The translations under genes were made by a program, and so were the position numbers. Of a DNA stretch of 64,000 nt, positions 43,414-51,601 are shown one piece after another. The stretch spans positions 992,001-1,056,000 of the forward strand of contig NZ_JAVRHL010000001.1 of the NCBI RefSeq assembly GCF_031846565.1, in the 5' to 3' direction. Position 1 is the first letter of the stretch. The number at the start of each line of letters is the position of its first letter. The DNA comes from Tropicimonas_B omnivorans (GTDB lineage: Bacteria; Pseudomonadota; Alphaproteobacteria; Rhodobacterales; Rhodobacteraceae). The notes beneath the pieces are model-generated. The model did not search any database, had not been told where the DNA came from, and was given only the letters and a program-made list of their open reading frames with translations.

Positions 43414-44826
43414 TCACGCTGAGGCTGTCTTGATCTGATCAAACCCCTTTCCCGGATTGAGAATGCCCTTGGGATCCAATGCGGATTTGAGAAGTTGCAT
43501 AGTTCGGATCTGGGAGGGAGATCGGGAGTACGACATGTAGTCCCGCTTGATGAGGCCGATACCGTGCTCGGCGGAAATCGTCCCCCCAAGCTCCCTTACC
43601 GTGCCGTAGACCAGTTCCTTCACGTGTTGCTCGGGCTGCGCCTCTTGTCCAGGTACATGTACGACCAGATGCAGATTGTTGTCGCCTATATGTCCGTAGC
43701 TCAGCGCGATTATGTCTGGCCAGCGTTCCTTCAATCGAGTCTCGAAAAGGCGAACGGCCTCTGGGATCTGGCGTGTCGGAACACCGACGTCAAACGGCAC
43801 AATCTGTCCAATGACGGCACCATATTCGGCCGGCGTTTCACGGACCGCCCAAAGTTCGTGTTCTTCCTTCACCGAATTGGCAAGCACCGCATCCGCGACG
43901 CAACCCGCTTCGAACGCGTTTTCAAGCAGCGATTCCATCTTTTCGCGCGCCATGCTTCCCGCGCCTCCTGTGGCTTCGAGAATGGCGTAGACGCCGTGCT
44001 TCCCTTCGATCGCGGTTCTGATCCCGCAACGCTCCGCCATGGTTTCGTAGAAGCTCGGCCACATTACTTCGAAGCAGGTGAGCATCGGTCCGAGAGATTT
44101 CTTTGCACGGGCGAGTAGATCGAGTAGCGCATCTGTATCTGGGCAGCCGATCAGAGCCGTTTGCTTTTCGGTCTGGCCGGGATGCAGCCGCATCGTGCAG
44201 CGCGTTATGATGCCGAAAAGGCCCTCGGTACCGACGAAGAGATGCTTGAGGTCGAGGCCGGCATTGTTCTTGGTAAGTGTGTTGAAATCGTCGACGATTG
44301 TGCCGTCCGCCAGCACCACCTCAAGCCCGAGAAGCTGGTCTCGCGTCATTCCGTAGCGGATAACGTTATGGCCGCCGGCATTTGTTGCGACCAGCCCGCC
44401 AAGTTGGCAGGATCCGCGCGCCCCGATATCGATAGCGAGCATCAACCCGGCCTCATCGGCCGCCTCCTGAGCAGTTTCCAGGACTGTGCCGGCTTCTGCG
44501 GTAAGGGTGGCCTCCAGAGGGTCCACGGAAAGGATCTTGTTCATTCGCTCGAGGGACAGGACGATACCGTCCGCAATCGGGTGCGCGGCACCGGAAATGC
44601 CGGTCAGCCCGCCCTGAGGAACCACGGGGATCCCGTTCGCCTGACAGACCCGGAGTGCGGCCGAAACCTCTTCGGTACGGCGCGGCTGCACCAATGCGGC
44701 CGGTTCGATGGGTTCCAGACCGGCCCAGTCGTGGCGATAGCGTTCGGGTACCTCGGGCCCCGGCGTCACTACATCCGGGCCACAGGCATCGTTCAGCAGG
44801 CGGGCAATGTCGAGTTGGTGCGTCAT
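43414..44826 (-). CDS. FAD-linked oxidase (D-2-hydroxyacid dehydrogenase, GlcD/DLD type), copy 1
   Basis: This 470-residue enzyme joins an FAD-binding type 4 domain (about 35-215: VVPQGGLTGISGA, SLERMNKILSVDP, TAEAGTVLETAQ, GARGSCQLGGLVATNAGG, GTEGLFGIITR) to a C-terminal FAD-oxidase domain with metal-type His in SYGHIGDNNLHL and SAEHGIG, ending in LDPKGILNPGK. It oxidises a D-2-hydroxy acid to the 2-oxo acid. AGGA lies before the ATG at 44826. It is divergent from SDR copy 2, sharing the TATCGG repeat at 44893. A paralogue is at 54489. Confidence 0.9.
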   Translation of the reverse strand: MTHQLDIARLLNDACGPDVVTPGPEVPERYRHDWAGLEPIEPAALVQPRRTEEVSAALRVCQANGIPVVPQGGLTGISGAAHPIADGIVLSLERMNKILSVDPLEATLTAEAGTVLETAQEAADEAGLMLAIDIGARGSCQLGGLVATNAGGHNVIRYGMTRDQLLGLEVVLADGTIVDDFNTLTKNNAGLDLKHLFVGTEGLFGIITRCTMRLHPGQTEKQTALIGCPDTDALLDLLARAKKSLGPMLTCFEVMWPSFYETMAERCGIRTAIEGKHGVYAILEATGGAGSMAREKMESLLENAFEAGCVADAVLANSVKEEHELWAVRETPAEYGAVIGQIVPFDVGVPTRQIPEAVRLFETRLKERWPDIIALSYGHIGDNNLHLVVHVPGQEAQPEQHVKELVYGTVRELGGTISAEHGIGLIKRDYMSYSRSPSQIRTMQLLKSALDPKGILNPGKGFDQIKTASA

Positions 44827-44892
44827 GCTAGTCCTGTCGCGTCTGGTGGGGACAACGATGCCACGCATTCGGTAGGTTCCTCGCTGCCAACT

Positions 44893-44914
44893 ATCGGTAG
44901 TTAAATATACCGAT
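44893..44914. promoter_or_regulatory. Inverted repeat ATCGGTA-N8-TACCGAT between FAD-oxidase and SDR genes
   Basis: Seven-base arms (44893-44899 and 44908-44914) match perfectly across eight AT-rich bases. The repeat sits in the divergent promoter of the FAD-linked oxidase and SDR copy 2. The core matches half-sites near gntR (40536, 41403, 41452, 41470), suggesting one regulator for the whole cluster. Confidence 0.5.
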
Positions 44915-44990
44915 TTCAGTTGATTGCAAAACTTTTCTGACCTAGTGTGAGTCGTGTTCCAAACCTTTGCATCCGTTCAGGAGACGCCAG

Positions 44991-45749
44991 TTGCCCTTGA
45001 ATATCGACCTTTCCGGACGTTCAGCTCTTGTCACAGGCGCCGCACAGGGCCTCGGCCTTGCCATGGCTAAGGCTCTGACGGAGGCGGGTGCCACCGTCAT
45101 GCTGACGGACGTGTCCGATACTGTCGGCGCTGCCGCGACGGACCTGAATGCTGGCCCCGGTCGCGCAATAGGGCGAACGCTCGACGTTCAGGACGAAGCC
45201 GCTTGGGAGGATGCGCTCGACGGCCTCGAGGCGGAAACGGGAAAACCCGTCGGGATCGTCATCAACAATGCCGCTCTGACCCTCGCCAGTTCGATCTGGG
45301 ATCTCTCGCTTGACGAGTGGGACCGTGTCATGGCGGTCAATCTCAAGGGCTACTTCATCGGATGCCGCTGTGCGGGACGTCGCATGCGCCAGGCCGGTTG
45401 GGGTCGGATCATAAACCTTTCATCTCTGGCGGGACAGCGCGGCGGCCTGGTTGGCGGTGTGCATTACTCTGCCTCGAAGGGCGGGATCCTGGCCTTGAGC
45501 AAGTGTTTTGCCCTCGAACTTGCTGGGGACGGCGTGACCGTGAACATTATTTCACCGGCGGCGATCGAAGGGCCGATGAGCCGTTCGATGCCGCAGGACA
45601 AGGTTGCCGCGCTCGCCTCCGGAATTCCGGTCAAGCGCTTGGGCAGCGATGCCGAGGTGGGCATGGCGGCCGTTTATCTGGCGTCCGATCAGGCTGCTTT
45701 CGTTACCGGCTCGACGCTCGACGTGAACGGCGGCCTTCTGATGCGCTGA
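44991..45749 (+). CDS. Short-chain dehydrogenase/reductase, copy 2
   Basis: This 252-residue SDR has ALVTGAAQGLGLAMAKAL, NNAAL, the catalytic NLSSLAGQRGG...HYSASK and the C-terminal TLDVNGGLLMR. It is a paralogue of the SDR at 41887. The start is TTG at 44991, 7 bases after AGGAG; a frame opening at a TTG at 44967 has no ribosome site. It begins a unit with the second small protein and an MBL hydrolase, mirroring the first set (small protein, SDR, aldolase) with the order of the first two genes reversed. Confidence 0.88.
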   Translation: MPLNIDLSGRSALVTGAAQGLGLAMAKALTEAGATVMLTDVSDTVGAAATDLNAGPGRAIGRTLDVQDEAAWEDALDGLEAETGKPVGIVINNAALTLASSIWDLSLDEWDRVMAVNLKGYFIGCRCAGRRMRQAGWGRIINLSSLAGQRGGLVGGVHYSASKGGILALSKCFALELAGDGVTVNIISPAAIEGPMSRSMPQDKVAALASGIPVKRLGSDAEVGMAAVYLASDQAAFVTGSTLDVNGGLLMR

Positions 45750-45794
45750 CCCGTCTTTCCAAGACATTCAAACAGACGAAAAAAGGACCGATCA

Positions 45795-46169
45795 ATGGCC
45801 GTAGAATTCGCCACCCCGAAAATCCCCACCCCCCACCGGGTTGTCTTCCTTGGAGCGTCTACCGAGGGGTGGTTCACCGCGTCCGGTGACGAGCGCAGGA
45901 ACAGGATTCTGCCGCGAATGAAGCAGATGTTCGCCGATTGGCAGGAGATGGGTGCCAAGGTTCTGGCGACCGTCGACGACGACCTCTTCATGGTTGGACA
46001 GCCCGGCAGCCCGGATTTCACGTGGTACCTCATCATGGAAGTCCCCGACCTCGAAACGGTCGCGGCGATGATAAACTTGGTACGTAAGGACGAGGACGGC
46101 GTTCGACTCGACCGCGTGATGCGGTTGGAGGCGCGGGTCGGTCGGCCGTTCTTCCTTCTCGAAAGCTGA
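45795..46169 (+). CDS. Small conserved protein of unknown function, copy 2
   Basis: This 124-residue paralogue of the protein at 41521 has FTASGDERRNRILPRMKQMFADW, KVLATVDDDLFMVGQPGSPD, MEVPDLETVAAMINLVRKD and EARVGRPFFLL. The shared DDDL and ARVG...FF blocks suggest conserved active-site or fold residues. AAGGA lies 8 bases before the ATG. It lies 45 bases after SDR copy 2 and 50 bases before the second MBL gene. Possible role: an isomerase or accessory protein acting on the SDR product; unknown. Confidence 0.72.
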   Translation: MAVEFATPKIPTPHRVVFLGASTEGWFTASGDERRNRILPRMKQMFADWQEMGAKVLATVDDDLFMVGQPGSPDFTWYLIMEVPDLETVAAMINLVRKDEDGVRLDRVMRLEARVGRPFFLLES

Positions 46170-46219
46170 GCGCCAACGTTGGCTGTTCGTCGGGCTCTTT
46201 ACTTGGGAGAAACCCGGAA

Positions 46220-47104
46220 ATGAAGATTACCATCGTTGGCACCGCATCGCCGGCCTTGACGCTGAGAAGCGGCAATGTCGGCACCTCGGTGCTGCTGGAG
46301 CACGGTTCCCGGAAGGCAATGTTCGACCTTGGTCCGGGCGCCACGACGCGGTTGGACCACCTCGGTCATGACGTACGGGATATTGATTACGTCTACTTGA
46401 CCCATCATCACTGGGATCATGTTGCGGACCTTCCCCATTTCGTGCTCGGCCGGTGGGAAAAGTCCCTTTTCGGCTCCGTGGGCGGAGATCCTTTTGCTCA
46501 GTCGCTGGTCCTTGTTGGGCCGCGAGATACGCGTCGTTTGGCAGACCGGTTCTTCGGAAAAGACGGCGCCTATGCCGACTGCATCGCGACGCGCTATGCC
46601 GAGGATATCGGTCTCCGTCTCTACGGAGCGCGGGGCATCAAGTCACCTCTTCCCCCGCTACTTGGCGACGTTCGGGAAATCTCTGCCGGCGACAGCTGGA
46701 AATCGGATATGCTGAGCTTTTCCACCACGAAGGCGGTGCATTGCCAGCCTTATCTGGAGTCTGCCGCATACCGGGTCGACGCGGATGGAAAATCGTTCGT
46801 TTTTGCTGGGGACACAGCCCCATGCGACGGCGTGACGGAGCTTGCAAAGGGCGCTTCCGTACTCTTGCACGATTGCAACGTGAACGAGAATGTCCGGGAC
46901 CAACTCGGGACCGTAACGATGCATTCTACAGCGGAAGAAGTTGGCGAAGTTGCACGCTCCGCCGGGGTCGAGAAGATCGTCGCAGTGCATCACGGCATTC
47001 CGAAGGGTGAGAAGACCCGAAGGGCCGACCTGCAGCGTAGAATCGCGTCAGTCTTCGATGGCGAAATCGAGATCGCGACCGAAGGCGATACCTATGTCCT
47101 TTAG
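46220..47104 (+). CDS. MBL-fold metallo-hydrolase (second of three)
   Basis: This 294-residue protein has the metal site VYLTHHHWDHVADL (HxHxDH), the Asp region FVFAGDTAPCDGV, and the C-terminal VAVHHGIP His. Its N-terminus MKITIVGTASPALTLRSG is compact and typical of RNase Z/lactonase-like MBL proteins. GGGAG precedes the ATG. It closes the SDR-small protein unit. The stop overlaps the end of a reverse-strand sulfatase relic. Hydrolysis of a lactone or ester is the natural guess. Confidence 0.82.
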   Translation: MKITIVGTASPALTLRSGNVGTSVLLEHGSRKAMFDLGPGATTRLDHLGHDVRDIDYVYLTHHHWDHVADLPHFVLGRWEKSLFGSVGGDPFAQSLVLVGPRDTRRLADRFFGKDGAYADCIATRYAEDIGLRLYGARGIKSPLPPLLGDVREISAGDSWKSDMLSFSTTKAVHCQPYLESAAYRVDADGKSFVFAGDTAPCDGVTELAKGASVLLHDCNVNENVRDQLGTVTMHSTAEEVGEVARSAGVEKIVAVHHGIPKGEKTRRADLQRRIASVFDGEIEIATEGDTYVL

Positions 47105-47507
47105 ACCCCATGATGGCGGTGAGCTGACTTCTGTGGTCGCCGCCCGTAGTGCGAGTAGCTTGTGCCTGCGCTGACATAATCGCCCAGCATCCGGTTGTGG
47201 GCGATGAGCCGTTCGCCTTCGCGGCGGATCGAGGCCCAAGCCATGCCGATCCCGTCCTTGACCATCATCGCGTTGTCCCATCCGCCCGTCTGGTGGACGT
47301 AGCGCCCCGCCGCAAGACTGGCGCGGGCGGGAACGCAGGTCGGCGAGGGGGTGATCGCATTTTCGAAGCGCATACCTTGCGCCGCAGGGTATCCAGATTG
47401 GGTGTGGAGGCGACGACCTACCCCGCGCATCCCATCGCCCGCGCCTGATGCTCCTCGGAGCAGATGACGAGGAGATTCTTCTTCTCCTCGTCCTTCCATT
47501 TGCTCAT
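47101..47507 (-). pseudogene. Sulfatase gene relic with frameshift and deletion
   Basis: From an ATG at 47507 (ATGA overlap with the MBL gene stop) the frame reads MSKWKDEEKKNLLVICSEEH and then QARAMGCAG before a stop. In a second frame follow GMRFENAITPSPTCVPARAS and LAAGRYVHQTGGWDNAM, which include the CxPxR site whose Cys becomes formylglycine. After a deletion comes DGIGMAWASIRREGERL, RMLGDYVSAGTSYSHYGRR, and the frame ends at 47101. It once encoded a type I sulfatase, translated directly after the hydrolase. The metal-binding C-terminal half is absent. Confidence 0.72.
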
Positions 47508-48601
47508 GTCTCGGCATCTTCGATTTTCGTGTCGACACCCTCGACCGGGATCTCGGCATCCACGAGCCATTGGGACATGGGGGTCGTCACATCCGCTTCC
47601 ATCTTCGGGCGCTTGCTGCCGTGCTGGTGGGATGGCGCCGGCCAAGCGAAGTCCGGGACAACGGCCATACGCTGGGTGATCTTTTCCTCAGTCACGTTCA
47701 GGACCATGAGATCCTCGGCCAAGGCGGCAGGGCCGTCCCAAGTTACACGCAGATCGTCGATGATGGGCAGCTTGAGGTCCTCGGAGATCATCGTGTGATA
47801 GATCACGCCAAGCCGTGGCTGGCAGAGCGCGAAGATCTTGCCGGCCGACCGGGGCGGACAATGCACCCCGTGACAGATGTTCTGCGCGATCTGGTAGGGC
47901 AGGTGGGTCTTCTGTGAATATTCCTTGGCGGGCACGAAGGCCTCGTGGATCAGCACGTCGACGTTCTGCGCGTTGTCGACCATGAACTGGCTTGGCTTGC
48001 CATCACCGAGGAACACCATGGAGCGGCCGTTCCAGTCGAGCCGGTAGCTGACCGGTCCGTCGATGCAGTGGATCGCGGGGAAAGCGCTGATCGTGACGCC
48101 GTTCTCCTCGAAAACCACCTGATTGTTCACCGAGTAGTCGAACTCGGTGAAATCAGCACGCCACCCCGTTCCCGCGCTGACGACCGCGCGGCGGCTTTCG
48201 ATGTCCCATGCCATCATCTCGTTGAATGCCTTGCCGAAAGCGGCAGTGCCAAGGCGCGGTTCGCTGCCCGACGGCCCCCAGACGCGCAGGGGCGTGAAGC
48301 GACCACGCACCATGCCCACGGCGAAGAGGGAGCCGAGGTCGCCCATGTGATCGACGTGCAGGTGCGTCAGGAAGACCTTGTCCAAAAGCGAATGCGGAAG
48401 GCCAAGCGCGTTGAGGTTGGCCGCGGTTGATGTGCCGAGGTCGAAGATGAACTTGTCACCGTTGCCGAGCTCTACCAGCCAGCCGGGAGAGGCCTGTCGC
48501 CTACGGGCGAACGGCATGCCGGTTCCGAGGGCGGTGATGCGCATCTCGTCCGCGCCGAGCTCTTCGCCGGGATAGAAAAAGTTGGTGTCACGCTGGGTCA
48601 T
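47504..48601 (-). CDS. MBL-fold metallo-hydrolase (third of three)
   Basis: This 365-residue protein has the metal site VFLTHLHVDHMGDL (HxHxDH), the Asp region SMVFLGDGKPSQF and a final His in GVIYHTMIS. The N-terminal MRITALGTGMPFARRRQASPGW belongs to the RNase Z/arylsulfatase-like branch, and the C-terminal 70 residues extend beyond the usual core. GGAG lies 7 bases before the start. It follows tctA by 60 bases in the MarR-TTT operon and is followed directly by a broken sulfatase gene, which points to sulfated or esterified substrates of the original pathway. Confidence 0.82.
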   Translation of the reverse strand: MTQRDTNFFYPGEELGADEMRITALGTGMPFARRRQASPGWLVELGNGDKFIFDLGTSTAANLNALGLPHSLLDKVFLTHLHVDHMGDLGSLFAVGMVRGRFTPLRVWGPSGSEPRLGTAAFGKAFNEMMAWDIESRRAVVSAGTGWRADFTEFDYSVNNQVVFEENGVTISAFPAIHCIDGPVSYRLDWNGRSMVFLGDGKPSQFMVDNAQNVDVLIHEAFVPAKEYSQKTHLPYQIAQNICHGVHCPPRSAGKIFALCQPRLGVIYHTMISEDLKLPIIDDLRVTWDGPAALAEDLMVLNVTEEKITQRMAVVPDFAWPAPSHQHGSKRPKMEADVTTPMSQWLVDAEIPVEGVDTKIEDAET

Positions 48602-48661
48602 GGACGCTCCGTTGTGTTTGCAGGTTCGTCTGACGTTGGCGGTCAGACCGGGAAGGGCGTG

Positions 48662-50173
48662 TCAGGCAGAATGGCGGTCCTGGTCTCGTCTATTCCGGAT
48701 GAAAAACACCGCGAGAACGACGACCGAAATCGCAAGCAGGGCGATTGCCACCGGGAACTGCACGATATTTGTGAGATCCCCGGTGAGCAGCGACAGGGTC
48801 TGGCCGAGGCTTCGTTCGAGCCGTGGCCCGAGGAAGAAGGCGATGATGAACACGATGACCGGATAGTCGTAGACCTTCATCAGCACGCCAAGGACCGTGA
48901 ACCCCAGAAGGATCGCAAGACCGAACGTCCCTCCCGAAATGACGGTAGAGCCGACGATGCAAAGGATGATGGCCGAGGCGAAGATCATCGTCTCGGGCGC
49001 TCTGGCGATCCGGACCCAGATACGCCAGCCCACAAGGCCAAGGCCAAGATTGACGACATTGGCAATCATCATGGCGCCGAAGAGGCCGTAAATCAGGCGG
49101 CCCTGGTTCTCGAAGATCAGCGGGCCGGGCTGGATGCCGTGAACCATGAAAGCGCTGAGGACGAGGGCGGCCGTTACGCTGCCGGGAATGCCAAGGGCAA
49201 GGAGGGGGATGAGGTTGGCCCCCGCGACGGCGGAGTTCGCACTTTCGACGGATGCGACGCCCCGGATATCACCCTTGCCAAAAGAACTGGCGTCTTTGGC
49301 GGCTGCCTTGGCAGACACGTAGGACATGGATGCCGCGGCGGAGGAGCCGATGCCAGGCAGGGCGCCGACCATGGTGCCGAAGAATGCCCCGCGCAGCATG
49401 ACAAAGCGGCAAGCCCAGTATTCCCTGAAGCTGAGCGTGTCATCGGTCGGGTCCGCACTGGCATCCATGTCGATGACCGACTGTGACCGCCGGCCCACCC
49501 CAGCAAGCCGCAAAACGATTTCTGACAGGACGAGAACTCCGATCGCGACCGGAACTTGAGGAACGCCGTCGAACAGCTCGAAGTTGCCGAAGGTCAGCCG
49601 CGGAAGACCGTAGTCGGGATCCGTGCCGATCAGCGAGACGAAAATCCCGAGAGCAGCCGCGATCAAAGCCTTGGAGAGCGAGCGGCCCGACAGGGCCGAG
49701 ATCACGGCGAAAGCCAGCACCATCAGCGCGAAGATCTCCACCGGTCCCATGCGCAGGGCAAAGAACGCGAGCGGCGCCGCGACGGTGATCAGGACGAGGT
49801 CAGACACCGTATCTCCCGTCACGGAAGACCACGTCGCCATCTTCAGCGCCTTCTTCGCCTGGCCCTTCCGGGCCATCGGGTGACCGTCCAGCGTCGTCAT
49901 GGCGGTGTCGGGGGTGCCGGGGGTGTTCAGGATGATTGCCGGGATCGCGCCGCCAATGGAGCCGCCTTTCATCGAACCCACGAGAAAGGCGATACCGACC
50001 AGAGGTTCGAAGGTCAGCGTGTACGGTATGGCGATGGCCATCACGATGACCGGCCCTACGCCCGGCAGCGCGCCCACGAACTGGCTGAGCGCGACGCCTG
50101 TCACGATTGCGACAAGCACCATCGGATGGAATGCATCGCCCAGTCCCATGAGTATCGTGCCGAGGTCGACCAT
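48662..50173 (-). CDS. tctA: Tripartite tricarboxylate transporter large permease (TctA family), second system
   Basis: This 503-residue polytopic protein has GALPGVGPVIVMAIAIP and GSIGGAIPAIILNTPGTPDTAMT in the first half and GTMVGALPGIGSSAAASMSY, ESANSAVAGANLIPLLALGIPG in the second, the duplicated TctA motifs. AGGGA precedes the ATG. It is only distantly like the TctA at 34770, so the two systems were acquired or evolved separately. It is the third transporter gene downstream of marR and tctC. Confidence 0.93.
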   Translation of the reverse strand: MVDLGTILMGLGDAFHPMVLVAIVTGVALSQFVGALPGVGPVIVMAIAIPYTLTFEPLVGIAFLVGSMKGGSIGGAIPAIILNTPGTPDTAMTTLDGHPMARKGQAKKALKMATWSSVTGDTVSDLVLITVAAPLAFFALRMGPVEIFALMVLAFAVISALSGRSLSKALIAAALGIFVSLIGTDPDYGLPRLTFGNFELFDGVPQVPVAIGVLVLSEIVLRLAGVGRRSQSVIDMDASADPTDDTLSFREYWACRFVMLRGAFFGTMVGALPGIGSSAAASMSYVSAKAAAKDASSFGKGDIRGVASVESANSAVAGANLIPLLALGIPGSVTAALVLSAFMVHGIQPGPLIFENQGRLIYGLFGAMMIANVVNLGLGLVGWRIWVRIARAPETMIFASAIILCIVGSTVISGGTFGLAILLGFTVLGVLMKVYDYPVIVFIIAFFLGPRLERSLGQTLSLLTGDLTNIVQFPVAIALLAISVVVLAVFFIRNRRDQDRHSA

Positions 50174-50185
50174 GATGAGAGTTCC

Positions 50186-50623
50186 CTAGACCAATGGCCG
50201 ACCGAGGAGCACTTCGAAGAGAAGCCAGATCGCGAGCGGAACGCCAACGGCGCCGGCGGTCAGCCAGAGCCAGCGACGCTCGTAGGCAAGGACCATCACC
50301 GCGAGGCTGAGGACGGGCGCGGCCCACTTGAAGCCGATGACGAGAGCCAGAGCGAGTGAAAGCGCCAGAGCGCCGAGAAAGAGAGCAGACCGCGCCAGCA
50401 GGGCCAGGTCCGGCGTATCACGGCCGTCGCGTTCGAAAAGAGCGAGGACCGCGCCGATCCCGACCAGCCATGCCATGATCCTTGGCATGGTGCCCGGCTG
50501 GACGTAACCGTCGAACCCGGAAGGTGTCTGCGCCGGGATGATCCATAGGATCGTGATCGCGGCGAGGGCCAGCATGAGGAATGCCGAAGCCCGGTTCATC
50601 AGCCAAGTCATGATGTTCCCCAT
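50186..50623 (-). CDS. tctB: Tripartite tricarboxylate transporter small membrane subunit (TctB family), second system
   Basis: This 145-residue protein has four predicted membrane helices (about 10-28, 45-60, 80-97, 115-135) and the TctB-like PSGFDGYVQPGTMPRIMAW near the second helix. The ATG at 50623 is assumed; an ATG four codons later (50611) has GGGGA 5 bases upstream and is equally likely. It lies 12 bases before tctA and 42 bases after tctC, with a hairpin in that gap. Confidence 0.78.
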   Translation of the reverse strand: MGNIMTWLMNRASAFLMLALAAITILWIIPAQTPSGFDGYVQPGTMPRIMAWLVGIGAVLALFERDGRDTPDLALLARSALFLGALALSLALALVIGFKWAAPVLSLAVMVLAYERRWLWLTAGAVGVPLAIWLLFEVLLGRPLV

Positions 50624-50629
50624 TGATAC

Positions 50630-50652
50630 GGGCGGGCTTGGATGGCCCGCCC
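50630..50652. promoter_or_regulatory. Hairpin between tctC and tctB of the second system
   Basis: GGGCGGGC (50630-50637) pairs perfectly with GCCCGCCC (50645-50652) over a 7-base loop, filling more than half of the 42-base gap between the two genes. This is the counterpart of the hairpin at 34239-34263. It may limit transcription or protect the tctC message so that more binding protein is made than permease. Confidence 0.5.
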
Positions 50653-50665
50653 AGCGCGTCGGGAA

Positions 50666-51601
50666 TTACTGGGTGAACATCGGACCCATGTCATCGAGGC
50701 CCGTTTGCATGCGATCGAGAGTGCCTTCCGGCCCGAAATTCTCGACATCGCTTGTCAGGACGTTCCGCACGACCTCCTGCACTGCATCGGTTTGAACTGC
50801 TTCGGCCAGTCCGTCGGCAAGCGCTTGCCGCGTCTCTTCATCAAGCTCGGCGGGGGCGGCGACATAGAAGAACGGGTCGATGTAGAGATCGTATCCTTCC
50901 TCGACAAGCGTCGGGGTGTCGGGTGCGTAGGATAGCCGCTCATTGTTGATGGACGCGATCATCTTGATCCGGCCAGCTTCGAGGAGCTGCTGATGCGCGC
51001 CGCCGCTGAAGGCCAGATCGGCTTGACCGCCGAGGATGAAGGTCGTTCCCTCACCGCCGCTCTCGGCGGCCAGACGGCGGATGTCTCCGGACTCGGCGTC
51101 GATCAGTGCGCTGGTCACATAGGCTTCAGGCCCGGGAATCGCGGCGATGACGAGTTGGTTTTCCTGCGAATACTCAATCGCTTCCCCGAGGGTGTCGAAC
51201 GGGGCATCGGCTGCGGCATAGAGGCCCTTCTCGGCTCGCGCGATGCTGCCGAGGTAGTCGAAGCTATCCAGCTCGAACGGAGTTTGGTCCGGGCGTGAGG
51301 CGAGGTTGATGATGACCGGCATGTTCACCGCAACGGCGATGTTCTGTCCGTCGGCAGGCATTCGGGCGAGCTTGCTGAGCATTGCGATGCCGCCGCCGCC
51401 GGGGGTGTTCTCGGCGACGATCTGCCATCCGGTGACATCTTCCATTGCGGTGGCCAGAACACGCGAGACACTGTCAAGCGATCCGCCGGCGCCGAATGCG
51501 ATCTGCATCGTGATGGGCCCGTCGGGTTCCCAATCCGCCATGGCAGCGCCCGACATTAGGACGAACCCGCTCGCAGCGGCTGCAAGTGACTTGAAAATCA
51601 T
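50666..51601 (-). CDS. tctC: Tripartite tricarboxylate transporter substrate-binding protein (TctC family), second system
   Basis: This 311-residue protein has a signal peptide (MIFKSLAAAASGFVLMSGAAMA, cleavage near residue 22), then GPITMQIAFGAGGSLDSVSRV and ENTPGGGGIAMLSKLARMPADG, the TctC ligand-pocket loops. It captures the carboxylate in the periplasm. The start overlaps the marR stop by four bases (ATGA), so regulator and transporter are cotranscribed. Confidence 0.9.
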   Translation of the reverse strand: MIFKSLAAAASGFVLMSGAAMADWEPDGPITMQIAFGAGGSLDSVSRVLATAMEDVTGWQIVAENTPGGGGIAMLSKLARMPADGQNIAVAVNMPVIINLASRPDQTPFELDSFDYLGSIARAEKGLYAAADAPFDTLGEAIEYSQENQLVIAAIPGPEAYVTSALIDAESGDIRRLAAESGGEGTTFILGGQADLAFSGGAHQQLLEAGRIKMIASINNERLSYAPDTPTLVEEGYDLYIDPFFYVAAPAELDEETRQALADGLAEAVQTDAVQEVVRNVLTSDVENFGPEGTLDRMQTGLDDMGPMFTQ

